From assembly GCA_012522875.1 (NCBI GenBank), contig JAAYJP010000113.1:1-9193 (forward strand): a DNA stretch of 9,193 nt. Direction: 5' to 3'. The number at the start of each line of letters is the position of its first letter. The first letter of the stretch is position 1. Of the stretch, positions 1 to 6,860 are shown in pieces. The stretch is from Clostridiales bacterium. GTDB lineage: Bacteria > Bacillota > Clostridia > Christensenellales > Aristaeellaceae. Under the pieces are notes generated by a model. The model was not told the origin of the DNA, made no database searches, and was given only the letters and a program-made list of their open reading frames with translations. Made by a program: the position numbers and the translations under genes.

Positions 1-615
1 GAATGCCGGCTGGCTTCCTATTGCGATATCTTTTGTGAAAGCGGCGTGTTCTCAGCCGATGAATCCCGGGAAATCCTGCTGGCGGCAAGAAAGTTTGGCC
101 TGGGCCTCAAAATCCACGCTGATGAACTGGGCGCCATTGGCGGAAGTGAACTCGCGGGTGAACTTGGCGCGGTCTCCGCCGAGCACCTGATCGCCATCAA
201 AAAATCAGGCATCAGCGCCCTGGCCAAGGGCGGCGTCATTGCCTGCCTGCTTCCCGCCACCAGCTTCTACCTGGACAAGCCTTACGCTCCCGCCAGGGAA
301 CTGATCACTGCGGGCGTTCCGGTTGCGGTGGCCTCTGACTTCAACCCCGGCAGCTGCCCGGGGCTGAACCTACAGTTATGCATCAACCTGTCGTGCCTCA
401 AGTACAAAATGGCACCGGAAGAAGTGCTGACCGCCGTCACGCTCAACGCGGCGGCAGCCATCGGGCTTTCCCATGACATCGGCAGCATTGAGCCCGGCAA
501 ACAGGCGGACCTGGTCATCTGGGATTCCCCGGATCTCGACTTCCTTTGTTACCGCTTTGGCAGCAACCTGGCTCGCACCGTCATCAAAAAGGGCAGGGTT
601 GTCGCGGATCATTAG
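1..615 (+). CDS. hutI: Imidazolonepropionase, C-terminal half (5' truncated by window)
   Basis: This enzyme hydrolyses 4-imidazolone-5-propanoate to N-formimino-L-glutamate, the third step of cytoplasmic histidine degradation. The reading frame is open from the first base, so the visible 204 residues are about the second half of a roughly 410-residue amidohydrolase. Diagnostic motifs are CDIFCESGVFS at the very start, then KIHADE (His and Glu at residues 39 and 42 of the fragment, known metal/substrate ligands in the family), LLPATSFYL, PYAPARELI and ASDFNPGSCP, whose Asp (residue 113) is the conserved zinc ligand. The end (GSIEPGKQADLVIWD) is the usual amidohydrolase C-terminal beta-sandwich return. 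A GTG at 46 is an internal codon, not the start, because homology continues upstream of it. The gene ends 12 bases before the stop of the oppositely oriented hutH. The identification is firm; the N-terminal half cannot be judged. Confidence 0.95.
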   Translation, partial: ECRLASYCDIFCESGVFSADESREILLAARKFGLGLKIHADELGAIGGSELAGELGAVSAEHLIAIKKSGISALAKGGVIACLLPATSFYLDKPYAPARELITAGVPVAVASDFNPGSCPGLNLQLCINLSCLKYKMAPEEVLTAVTLNAAAAIGLSHDIGSIEPGKQADLVIWDSPDLDFLCYRFGSNLARTVIKKGRVVADH

Positions 616-627
616 CCAAAAAACTAT

Positions 628-2172
628 TCAAGAAAACGCCGGCGCCATCCTTAAAGTGAGGTCCAGGATGGCGTTTTCCCGTATTATGGAGCCCATCGCC
701 TCGATGTCCAGGCGCAATTCCCGGTCTTCCGTCAAGAACGGAACCCGTTCACGGACAAGCGAAATCAGTTCCCGGTGAAACGGCGATGGCTTGCCGCCCC
801 GAAGCTCCGCCGCCTGTGCAGCGGCCAGAAGCTCAAGGGACAGGACGGAAAGTGTGTTGCCGGCGATTTTCCGCGCCTTGCGGGCGGCATGCGCCCCCAT
901 GGACACATGGTCCTCCTGGTTGGCTGAAGAGGGAATGGAATCCACGCTGGCCGGGTGGGCCAGCACCTTGTTCTCGCTCACCAGGGCTGCCGCTGTATAC
1001 TGGATAATCATCATGCCTGAGTTGGCCCCGCCGTCCTTTACCAAAAACGCAGGCAGTCCGCCGCTTAGTTGCGGGTTCACCATCCGCTCCAGGCGGCGCT
1101 CGGAGATACTGGCCAGTTCTGCTGCAGCCATGCCCAGGTAGTCCAGTGCCAGAGCCAGCGGCTCCCCGTGAAAGTTCCCGCCGGAAAGAACATCGCCTTC
1201 CTCCGGGAAAAGGAGAGGATTGTCGGTCACGGCGTTGAACTCCGTCTCCAGCACCTGTTTCACATGCCTGAGCGCGTCCCTTGCAGCCCCGTGCACCTGC
1301 GGGATGCAGCGCAGCGAGTAGGCATCCTGAACGCGGCGGGGCTCTGCTCTGTCCATCAGCTCGCTGCCTTTGGTGAGGTCCAGAATATTTTGGGCTACCA
1401 ACGCCTGTCCCTGATGAGGCCTTAAGGCATGAATACGCGGGTCAAAAGCCGCGGACAGCCCCTGAAGGGCTTCAAGGGACAGGCTGGCTGTGATATCAGC
1501 CAGGCGGGCCGCGCGGAAGGTGTCCGCCAGGGCCAGCGCACCCACTGCCCCCATCATCTGGGTGCCGTTGATGAGTGCAAGGCCTTCCTTGGCTTTGAGC
1601 TGAACACATTTCAGCCCCGCTGCGGCAAGCGCTTTTCCGCCCGGCATTCGTACTTCCTCATAAAATGCCTCGCCCCCGCCCATGAGCACCAGGGCCATGT
1701 GGGCAAGGGGCGCCAGGTCACCGGAGGCACCCAGCGAACCCTGCTCCGGTATCACCGGGTGAACGCCTGCGTTGAGCATATCCACCAATAGCTCCACCAC
1801 CTGTGGCCTGATGCCGGAGTGTCCCTGGCACAGAGCGTTGGCTCGCAGCAAAAGCATGCCACGCGTGCTGTCCTCCGGAAGCGGTTCTCCACAACCCACG
1901 GCGTGGCTCTTCACCAGATTGGCCTGAAGCTGGTCCACCAAGCCCTGGGAAATGGGCACCTGGCTGAACGCACCAAAACCTGTGTTGATACCATACACCG
2001 GCGCAGCTTTCTCCAGGATGCCCTCCACCTGCGCCCGGGAGCTCGCCATCCGGGCGAAAGCCTCCGGCGCGATCTCCACCCTGGCCCAATACCTGGCAAC
2101 CGCCATGACGCCTTCCAGTGTCAACGAGCGGCCATCCAGCACTACCCGGCTGATTCCTTCGGAATGAAGCAC
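628..2172 (-). CDS. hutH: Histidine ammonia-lyase (histidase)
   Basis: This enzyme deaminates L-histidine to urocanate and ammonia, the first step of histidine degradation. The Ala-Ser-Gly triad that forms the MIO electrophile is at residues 149-151 (GSLGASGDLAPLAH; codons 1728-1720). Other family marks are the catalytic tyrosine in VYGINTGFG (Tyr60), KSHAVGCGEPL (the Ser-His at 89-90 suits histidase), QDAYSLRCIPQVHG, GGNFHGEP and SSANQEDHVSMG. I chose the GTG at 2172 as start. It gives 514 residues, close to the family's usual 510 or so, begins just before the conserved VLDGRSLTLEG segment, and has GGGGAGG four bases upstream. The frame stays open to an ATG at 2298, but that adds 42 residues unlike the family and overlaps the upstream aroE-like gene by 70 bases. 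The gene follows aroE-like by 56 bases on the same strand, suggesting co-transcription, and converges on hutI. Confidence 0.95.
   Translation of the reverse strand: MLHSEGISRVVLDGRSLTLEGVMAVARYWARVEIAPEAFARMASSRAQVEGILEKAAPVYGINTGFGAFSQVPISQGLVDQLQANLVKSHAVGCGEPLPEDSTRGMLLLRANALCQGHSGIRPQVVELLVDMLNAGVHPVIPEQGSLGASGDLAPLAHMALVLMGGGEAFYEEVRMPGGKALAAAGLKCVQLKAKEGLALINGTQMMGAVGALALADTFRAARLADITASLSLEALQGLSAAFDPRIHALRPHQGQALVAQNILDLTKGSELMDRAEPRRVQDAYSLRCIPQVHGAARDALRHVKQVLETEFNAVTDNPLLFPEEGDVLSGGNFHGEPLALALDYLGMAAAELASISERRLERMVNPQLSGGLPAFLVKDGGANSGMMIIQYTAAALVSENKVLAHPASVDSIPSSANQEDHVSMGAHAARKARKIAGNTLSVLSLELLAAAQAAELRGGKPSPFHRELISLVRERVPFLTEDRELRLDIEAMGSIIRENAILDLTLRMAPAFS
643..677. terminator. 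Candidate bidirectional hairpin terminator between hutI and hutH
   Basis: A perfect 9-bp inverted repeat, CGCCATCCT (643-651) and AGGATGGCG (665-673), encloses a 13-base loop and is followed on the + strand by TTTT (674-677). It could terminate hutI. The hairpin lies inside the last codons of hutH. On the - strand the second arm is followed by CCGGCGTTTTC and, further on, by a T6 run just past the hutH stop, so it might also act on hutH. The T-run is short, so terminator strength is uncertain. Confidence 0.45.
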
Positions 2173-2183
2173 ATAACCTCCCC
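2170..2183 (-). promoter_or_regulatory. hutH ribosome binding site and GTG start
   Basis: On the - strand, GGGGAGG (2183-2177) is followed by TTAT and then GTG (2172-2170). This site decides the hutH start against the longer open frame beginning at 2298. The four-base spacing is a little short. An out-of-frame ATG at 2174-2172 overlaps the GTG and would not read hutH. Confidence 0.65.
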
Positions 2184-2205
2184 GCGGTGCTCTGAGGCTT
2201 CCGCA

Positions 2206-2225
2206 CCCATTGATTGAAGAATGGG
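2206..2225 (-). other. Small intercistronic inverted repeat between aroE-like and hutH
   Basis: CCCATT (2206-2211) and AATGGG (2220-2225) form a 6-bp stem with an 8-base loop, starting three bases past the aroE-like stop codon. No T-run follows on the - strand, so it is not a standard terminator. It may be an mRNA-stabilising or processing hairpin, or chance. Confidence 0.25.
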
Positions 2226-2228
2226 CTC

Positions 2229-3086
2229 TCAGCCCAGCCCAAACTCCCTGCGCAGGGTTTGCTCCATAATCGCTTTGGGCGCGTCTTTTCCCGTCCAAAG
2301 GGTGAAGTTCACTGCCCCCTGGTTGGCCAGCATGCCAAGGCCGTTAATGGTTTTGGCCCCTTGCGCTTGGGCTGTTCGCAGGAAAAGCGTGTTGGGGTCG
2401 TTGAACACCACATCCGCCACCACCATCTCAGGGGTGATGCCGGCATAGTCAATGTCAGGCTTGCTGCCAACATCCGGATAGAGACCGATGGAAGTGCCAT
2501 TCACCAGAATATCCGTCCGCTCCGGAACCGGGGCCCTGGGCACAAGGGGCAGGGCTTCAGCCGTCACCCCGGTGCGGTGCCGGATCATCTCCGCCAACTC
2601 CCGCGCTTTCTCCATCGTGCGGTTGATAATCGTCACTTTTTTTGCGCCGGCTAACGCTGCTTCCACGGCGATCGCCCGAGCGGCGCCTCCCGCTCCTATA
2701 ATCGCAAGGTTTTTGCCCTTTACCTGACAACCGTTCTCCTGCAAGGACTCCAGCATCCCCTTTCCATCGGTGTTTTCGCCGATCAGCCTGCCCCCCTCAT
2801 TGACCACGGTATTCACAGCGCCAATAATCTCGGCCGCTTCTGTCAGTTCGTCAAGGTAGGGAATCACGGCAATTTTGTGCGGGATGGTCAGATTGATCCC
2901 CCGCATTCCAAAAGCCCGCACCGCCTGGATGGCTGCCGGCAAGTCCTCCCGGATCACCCTGATGGTAAGGTAACGGAAAGGCAAGCCCAGGGCTTCAAAT
3001 GCCGCCTCCTCCATCACGCCTGTGGGGTTTTCCTCCACCGGGTCTCCAAATACGCCCACCAGTTCCGCGCGATAATTCTTTGACAT
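2229..3086 (-). CDS. Shikimate dehydrogenase family protein (AroE-like), altered substrate motif
   Basis: This is a 285-residue NAD(P)-dependent oxidoreductase of the shikimate/quinate dehydrogenase family, the usual AroE length. Genuine AroE reduces 3-dehydroshikimate to shikimate. The N-terminal substrate domain has GINLTIPHK (catalytic Lys71), GAVNTVV (Asn92) and GENTDGKG (catalytic Asp107). The Rossmann part has IIGAGGAARA (131-136) and INRT (154-157, the NADP-type loop). TINGLGMLANQG ends with the conserved Gln256. The unusual point is residues 14-24, GDPVEENPTGV, where typical AroE has G-x-P-x-x-H-S-x-S-P: both serines that hold the shikimate carboxylate are replaced (Asn20, Thr22). The true substrate may therefore differ. 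The ATG at 3086 has GGGAGG five bases upstream, and a candidate promoter lies at 3130-3158. It is probably the first gene of a two-gene transcript with hutH. Family membership is very secure; the aroE function is only moderately likely. Confidence 0.9.
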   Translation of the reverse strand: MSKNYRAELVGVFGDPVEENPTGVMEEAAFEALGLPFRYLTIRVIREDLPAAIQAVRAFGMRGINLTIPHKIAVIPYLDELTEAAEIIGAVNTVVNEGGRLIGENTDGKGMLESLQENGCQVKGKNLAIIGAGGAARAIAVEAALAGAKKVTIINRTMEKARELAEMIRHRTGVTAEALPLVPRAPVPERTDILVNGTSIGLYPDVGSKPDIDYAGITPEMVVADVVFNDPNTLFLRTAQAQGAKTINGLGMLANQGAVNFTLWTGKDAPKAIMEQTLRREFGLG

Positions 3087-3129
3087 GCCTGCCTCCCTTT
3101 CCGATTATTCCGTCTGCCGCTTTGCTCAT

Positions 3130-3158
3130 ATCATAATGCAAAAGAAATCCGAATACAA
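3130..3158 (-). promoter_or_regulatory. Candidate sigma70-type promoter for aroE-like/hutH
   Basis: On the - strand, TTGTAT (3158-3153) lies 17 bases upstream of TATGAT (3135-3130). The -10 matches consensus at five of six positions and the -35 at three. Transcription would start near 3123, giving a leader of about 37 bases before the ATG at 3086. Confidence 0.5.
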
Positions 3159-3179
3159 GGCGAGCCGGCGCGCCCGCCA

Positions 3180-3188
3180 TGCTATAAT
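3180..3188 (+). promoter_or_regulatory. Candidate extended -10 promoter for the phosphohexomutase gene
   Basis: TGC immediately precedes a perfect TATAAT (3183-3188), the extended -10 arrangement that does not need a good -35. The bases 17 upstream (GCGAGC) do not resemble TTGACA. The start site would be near 3195, about 30 bases before the ATG at 3226. Confidence 0.55.
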
Positions 3189-3225
3189 GAAGACGGTTCA
3201 TAAAACAATGACAGAGGGATAGCTC

Positions 3226-4653
3226 ATGATAAAGTTTGGAACGGGTGGCTGGCGGGGCATCATCGGAAAGGATTTTATCTATGGCAACATCTGCCTGGTG
3301 GCCCAGGGGCTGGCAGACATGATCCGCCAGGACGGGCAATTGGAGAAGCCCGTGATGCTGGGCTTTGACCGCAGGTTCTTGTCTTTTGAAGCAGCCTGCT
3401 GGATTGCTGAAACGCTGTGCGCAAGCGGTATTCCCGTCTGGTTTATGAAGCGCACTGCCCCCACGCCCCTGGTAATGCATACGGTGAAGGCCCGGAATCT
3501 AAACTATGGCGTACAGGTCACAGCCAGCCATAATCCCGCCAGCTACAATGGCGTCAAGCTGATTGTGGCAGGCGGGCGGGATGCTTCTGAGGAAATAACA
3601 GGCCGCCTGGAGGGCCTGATCGCCAAAGCCGTACCCCAAAGCATCCCTTTCGCCGTGGCCGAAGGCAAGGGCCTGATTACCTATCCCAAAAACCCGTTCA
3701 ACGATTTCATCGACAGCATCCAGTCCCAGATCCGCATGGACCTCATCCGCCAGCGCGGGCCACGTATCCTCTTTGACCCGATGCACGGATCCGGCGCCTA
3801 TCCCCTGATGGTGCTGCTCTACACCGCCCGATGCACGGTGGACCACATCAATTTTGAGCGGGACGCCTATTTCGGCGGCCATACTCCCGCGCCCAGCGAA
3901 ATCAGCCTCAGCGAGCTGCGCCGGAAGGTGCCCTCCCTGGGCTATGATCTGGGTATCGCCTTTGACGGCGATGGTGACCGGCTTGGCATTATCGACCGCA
4001 GCGGCCGCTATATCACCGCAAATGAAATTCTGGTTCTTCTGTACTACTACCTCCATGAGCACCGCGGGTGGCGGGGGCCTGTTGTGCGCAACATAGCCAC
4101 CACCCATATGCTGGACAGGCTGGCAGAATCCTTTGGCGAAACCTGCTACGAGGTGCCCGTGGGCTTCAAACACATCTCCCAAAAGATAGAAGAAACGGAT
4201 GCCGTGCTGGGGGGAGAGTCCTCCGGCGGCCTGACCGTCCGGGGGCACATTCACGGCAAGGATTCCGTCTATGCCGCCGCCCTTCTGGTTGAGGCACTCT
4301 GCGCCCTCCAGAAAAGTCCCGCTGAGATCGTGGACGAACTGTATAAAAAACTGGGCCCTCATCATACAGCTGAGGAGAGCTTTGCCTTCACACCTGAAGA
4401 AAAGCAATTGGTGGTAGCCAGCCTGATGCAGCGGCGCGAATTGCCTCATTTTTCCCAAAATATCCTGCGCGTTTCCTATCTGGACGGGTGTAAGGTATAT
4501 TTTGCAGACGGCAGCTTCATCGTCTGCCGCTTCTCCGGTACTGAACCCCTGCTGCGCCTGTATGCCGAAGCACCCCAGATGGCGCGGGCAGAGGGGAATG
4601 TGCGGCAGTTCAGGGAGCATATCGATTCCCTGCTTGGCCGGAAACAAGGTTGA
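3226..4653 (+). CDS. Phosphoglucomutase/phosphomannomutase family protein
   Basis: This 475-residue alpha-D-phosphohexomutase interconverts hexose-1- and hexose-6-phosphates through a phosphoserine enzyme in the cytoplasm. All four family loops are present: the phosphoserine loop TASHNP (Ser101), the Mg-binding FDGDGDR (Asp247, 249, 251), the sugar-specificity loop GGESSGG (329-335) and the phosphate-binding RFSGTEP (436-442). FGTGGWRGIIG near the N-terminus and DPMHGSG (184-190) are also typical. The GESSGG loop resembles the GEESGG of glucose-type enzymes more than the GEMSGH or HEQSGH of PMM/PGM and GlmM, so glucose phosphates are the better guess. The length is complete. The ATG has AGAGGGA upstream. 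The gene is divergent from aroE-like, and its stop codon overlaps the -35 box of the ABC operon. No terminator is visible after it, so readthrough into the transporter is plausible. Confidence 0.93.
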   Translation: MIKFGTGGWRGIIGKDFIYGNICLVAQGLADMIRQDGQLEKPVMLGFDRRFLSFEAACWIAETLCASGIPVWFMKRTAPTPLVMHTVKARNLNYGVQVTASHNPASYNGVKLIVAGGRDASEEITGRLEGLIAKAVPQSIPFAVAEGKGLITYPKNPFNDFIDSIQSQIRMDLIRQRGPRILFDPMHGSGAYPLMVLLYTARCTVDHINFERDAYFGGHTPAPSEISLSELRRKVPSLGYDLGIAFDGDGDRLGIIDRSGRYITANEILVLLYYYLHEHRGWRGPVVRNIATTHMLDRLAESFGETCYEVPVGFKHISQKIEETDAVLGGESSGGLTVRGHIHGKDSVYAAALLVEALCALQKSPAEIVDELYKKLGPHHTAEESFAFTPEEKQLVVASLMQRRELPHFSQNILRVSYLDGCKVYFADGSFIVCRFSGTEPLLRLYAEAPQMARAEGNVRQFREHIDSLLGRKQG

Positions 4654-4678
4654 CATCGGTGCGCCCCGCCGCTAAAAT
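4650..4678 (+). promoter_or_regulatory. Strong sigma70-type promoter for the ABC transporter operon
   Basis: A perfect TTGACA (4650-4655) and TAAAAT (4673-4678, five of six) are separated by exactly 17 bases. The -35 box contains the TGA stop of the preceding gene (4651-4653). Transcription should start near 4685. A small GCGC-GGA-GCGC stem-loop follows at 4689-4699, near the 5' end. A strong AGGAGG (4722-4727) stands eight bases before the ATG at 4736. No Fur-box-like or other operator repeat is evident. Confidence 0.75.
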
Positions 4679-4735
4679 GGGCATAGATGCGCGGAGCGCT
4701 CAGAAAAAGTATATATTATTTAGGAGGAGATTCAC

Positions 4736-5722
4736 ATGAAAAAGTTCGTAATCCTGACCTTGGCAATGCTTCTTGTCTTATCTATCACCTCTTCCCTGGC
4801 GGAGGGTGCCCTGGTCGTGTACTCACCCCATGATGCGGACCCCTTGCAGGCCGGTTTGGCCCTGTTCCAGGAAGCCTATCCTGACATCAAGGTGGAATAT
4901 ATCGCTGCAGGAACGGGAGAACTGCTCCAGCGCGTGGCCGCTGAAAGTGAAAACCCGCTTGCTGATGTCCTGTGGGGCGGCGGCGCCGACTCCCTTGCCG
5001 CCTTCAAACCTTATTTTCAGCCTTATGTCTGCGCCAATGATGATGTGATTGGGGAAGAGTTCAAAGACGCGGAAGACCTTTGGATTGGCGAATCCCCCTT
5101 GCCCATGGTGCTCTTCTACAACAAAACCCTGGTCCCTGAGGAAGATGCCCCCAAGGCCTGGGAAGATCTGCTTAACCCCAAGTGGAAAGGCCAGATAGCC
5201 TACGCTTCCCCGGCCAAATCCGGCTCCGCGTATACCCAGCTGTGCACCATGATATTGGCCCAGGGCGGCCCTGATGGCGGCGGATGGGACTTTGTGGAGA
5301 AATTCTATCAGAACCTGGATGGCAAGGTGCAGGACAGCTCCGGTAACTGCCATAAGCTGGTGGCTGCGGGCGAGTATGCTATTGGCGTGACCATTGAAAA
5401 ATCCGCCGTGCTCTACGCAGACAATCCTGATGTAGCTTTTGTATACCCCGCCCAGAACAGTGCGGTTCCGGACGGTGTGGCCATTATCAAGGGCTGCCCC
5501 AACCTGGAAAACGCGAAGCTGTTCGTCGACTTCGTAACCGGGCTTGAGTGCCAGAAGGATCAGAACACGAACTGGAAGCGTCGCCCGGTGCGCAGCGACC
5601 TGGAACCTGTTGGCCTGGCACCACTCTCCGAAATCGACCTGGTCAAGTATGATTTCGACTGGGCCGCCAACGAGAAGGAAACCATCATCGACAAGTGGCA
5701 GGAGATTGTTGTCAACAACTGA
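4736..5722 (+). CDS. ABC transporter extracellular solute-binding protein (FbpA/AfuA-like class)
   Basis: This is a 328-residue exported binding protein that delivers substrate to the permease encoded two genes downstream. Residues 1-22 are a signal peptide: Lys-Lys, a hydrophobic core, then SSLA with likely cleavage before Glu23. There is no lipobox cysteine. The mature protein starts with ALVVYSPHDADP, and GTGELLQRV, ADVLWGGGADSL, YNKTLV, AYASPAKSGSAYTQL and PDGVAIIKG are the familiar segments of the iron/thiamine/organophosphate class of family 1 binding proteins. The adjacent tyrosine pair that ligates iron in FbpA-type proteins is not seen in the equivalent region, which reads YAIGVTIEKSAVLYADN (214-230). 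The substrate is therefore open: ferric iron is the common label, while phosphorylated sugars (AfuA) or phosphonates are alternatives. Expression is probably high, judging by the near-consensus promoter and ribosome binding site. The class is certain and the ligand is not. Confidence 0.92.
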   Translation: MKKFVILTLAMLLVLSITSSLAEGALVVYSPHDADPLQAGLALFQEAYPDIKVEYIAAGTGELLQRVAAESENPLADVLWGGGADSLAAFKPYFQPYVCANDDVIGEEFKDAEDLWIGESPLPMVLFYNKTLVPEEDAPKAWEDLLNPKWKGQIAYASPAKSGSAYTQLCTMILAQGGPDGGGWDFVEKFYQNLDGKVQDSSGNCHKLVAAGEYAIGVTIEKSAVLYADNPDVAFVYPAQNSAVPDGVAIIKGCPNLENAKLFVDFVTGLECQKDQNTNWKRRPVRSDLEPVGLAPLSEIDLVKYDFDWAANEKETIIDKWQEIVVNN

Positions 5723-5737
5723 TTCCAGCCAATCCTC

Positions 5738-5772
5738 AGGGGAGCGGGCAGTGCCTGTCTCCCCTCCTTTTT
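5738..5772 (+). terminator. Intercistronic hairpin with T-run (partial terminator) after the binding-protein gene
   Basis: AGGGGAG (5738-5744) pairs with CTCCCCT (5759-5765). Inside it a further CAG/CTG can pair around TGC, and CCTTTTT follows. The next gene's ribosome binding site (AAGGAG, 5775-5780) comes right after. Such a leaky terminator or 3'-stabilising hairpin between a binding protein and its membrane components commonly makes the binding protein more abundant. That role is inferred from position. Confidence 0.6.
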
Positions 5773-5786
5773 AGAAGGAGACATCC

Positions 5787-6860
5787 ATGCAATCTCACGA
5801 CGTTGGCATAAAGGACGCGGTAAAAATGTATGGCGACTTCAAAGCGGTCGCCGGCATCACCCTGGACATAAAAAGAGGGGAATTTTTCACGCTTCTCGGG
5901 CCTTCCGGCTGTGGAAAGACCACCCTGCTGCGCATGATCGCGGGGTTCAACACCATCGATCGCGGCACCATTTCCTTCGGGGAGAATGTCATCAACCATG
6001 TGCCTGCCCATAAGCGCGGCATCGGGATGGTCTTTCAGAATTATGCGATTTTCCCGCACCTGAGCGTAGCTGACAATGTCGCCTACGGGCTGAAGGCCCG
6101 GAAGGTACCCGGCAGCGAAACAGGGCCCCGGGTTAAAAACGCACTGGAGATGGTTCAGATTGCTGAGCTGGCGGGTCGCATGCCCAATGAGCTGTCCGGC
6201 GGGCAGCAGCAGCGTGTTGCTCTGGCGCGTGCCTTTGTTATTGAGCCAAGCGTTCTGCTGATGGATGAACCCCTCTCCAACCTGGATGCCAAGCTTCGCG
6301 TCCAGATGCGCACCACCATTAAAAAACTGCAGCGCAAGCTGGGCATCACCACCATCTATGTCACGCATGACCAGGAGGAAGCCCTCTCTATCTCTGACCG
6401 CATTGCCGTGATGAAGGATGGGCTGATCATGCAGGTCGGGGAGCCGACGCAAATCTATAAAAAGCCCGAAAATCCTTTTGTCGCGGGTTTCATCGGCGTA
6501 TCCAACTTCCTGGACTGTGATATCGCGGGCCAGGACCCAAATAACGCTGCCCTTACAGTCGCGGGCTATAAGATCAAAGACGTCAGGCTCAGCCGGCCCT
6601 TTACCGGAAAGGGGAAAATCGCGGCACGGCCCGAATACCTCTCCCTTGATGCTGAGGGTATCAAGGGAACCATCGAGCTATCTACTTTCCTGGGGGACTT
6701 CATTGAATACGAAATAATGCTTGAAAGCGGGCAGGCCATCCAGCTGAATGAGTACACCAAAGACGCCCTTTCGGTCAAACCCGACGGGATGGAAGTCCGG
6801 GTAGCGCTGGATGCTTCCGCCATTATCGTCTATGGCGAAGGCGGGGAGGTGCTGACATGA
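5787..6860 (+). CDS. ABC transporter ATP-binding protein (PotA/FbpC-like)
   Basis: This 357-residue cytoplasmic ATPase powers the importer. Residues 1 to about 235 form the nucleotide-binding domain: Walker A GPSGCGKT (38-45), Q-loop VFQNYAIFPHL (Gln84), signature LSGGQ (136-140), Walker B VLLMDEP (156-162), D-loop SNLDA (164-168) and switch His194 in YVTHDQEEAL. VGEPTQIYKKPENPFVAGFIG then leads into a C-terminal TOBE-type regulatory domain of about 115 residues, as in PotA, FbpC and MalK relatives. All ATPase residues are intact. The ATG at 5787 has AAGGAG six bases upstream. The gene starts 64 bases after the binding-protein gene, across the T-run hairpin, and its stop overlaps the permease start (ATGA), so the two are probably translationally coupled. 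It is assigned to the same transporter by operon position. Confidence 0.95.
   Translation: MQSHDVGIKDAVKMYGDFKAVAGITLDIKRGEFFTLLGPSGCGKTTLLRMIAGFNTIDRGTISFGENVINHVPAHKRGIGMVFQNYAIFPHLSVADNVAYGLKARKVPGSETGPRVKNALEMVQIAELAGRMPNELSGGQQQRVALARAFVIEPSVLLMDEPLSNLDAKLRVQMRTTIKKLQRKLGITTIYVTHDQEEALSISDRIAVMKDGLIMQVGEPTQIYKKPENPFVAGFIGVSNFLDCDIAGQDPNNAALTVAGYKIKDVRLSRPFTGKGKIAARPEYLSLDAEGIKGTIELSTFLGDFIEYEIMLESGQAIQLNEYTKDALSVKPDGMEVRVALDASAIIVYGEGGEVLT

Noticed and set aside
1429..1791. Several + strand open frames of 100-130 codons within 1069-2217
   Set aside because: All are antisense to hutH, whose motifs are complete. None has a recognisable product.
2173..2298. Longer hutH starting at ATG 2298
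   Set aside because: The extra 42 residues do not resemble the histidase N-terminus and would overlap the aroE-like gene by 70 bases. The GTG at 2172 has a good ribosome binding site and gives the normal length.
3499..4656. 385-codon open frame on the - strand
   Set aside because: It is antisense to the phosphohexomutase gene, which has every family motif in its own frame. The antisense product shows no recognisable domain, and such shadows are common in GC-rich genes.
4679..4735. Riboswitch or Fur box upstream of the binding-protein gene
   Set aside because: The leader is only about 50 bases, with one tiny 4-bp stem and an AT-rich stretch. No aptamer-like fold and no Fur-type inverted repeat is visible.
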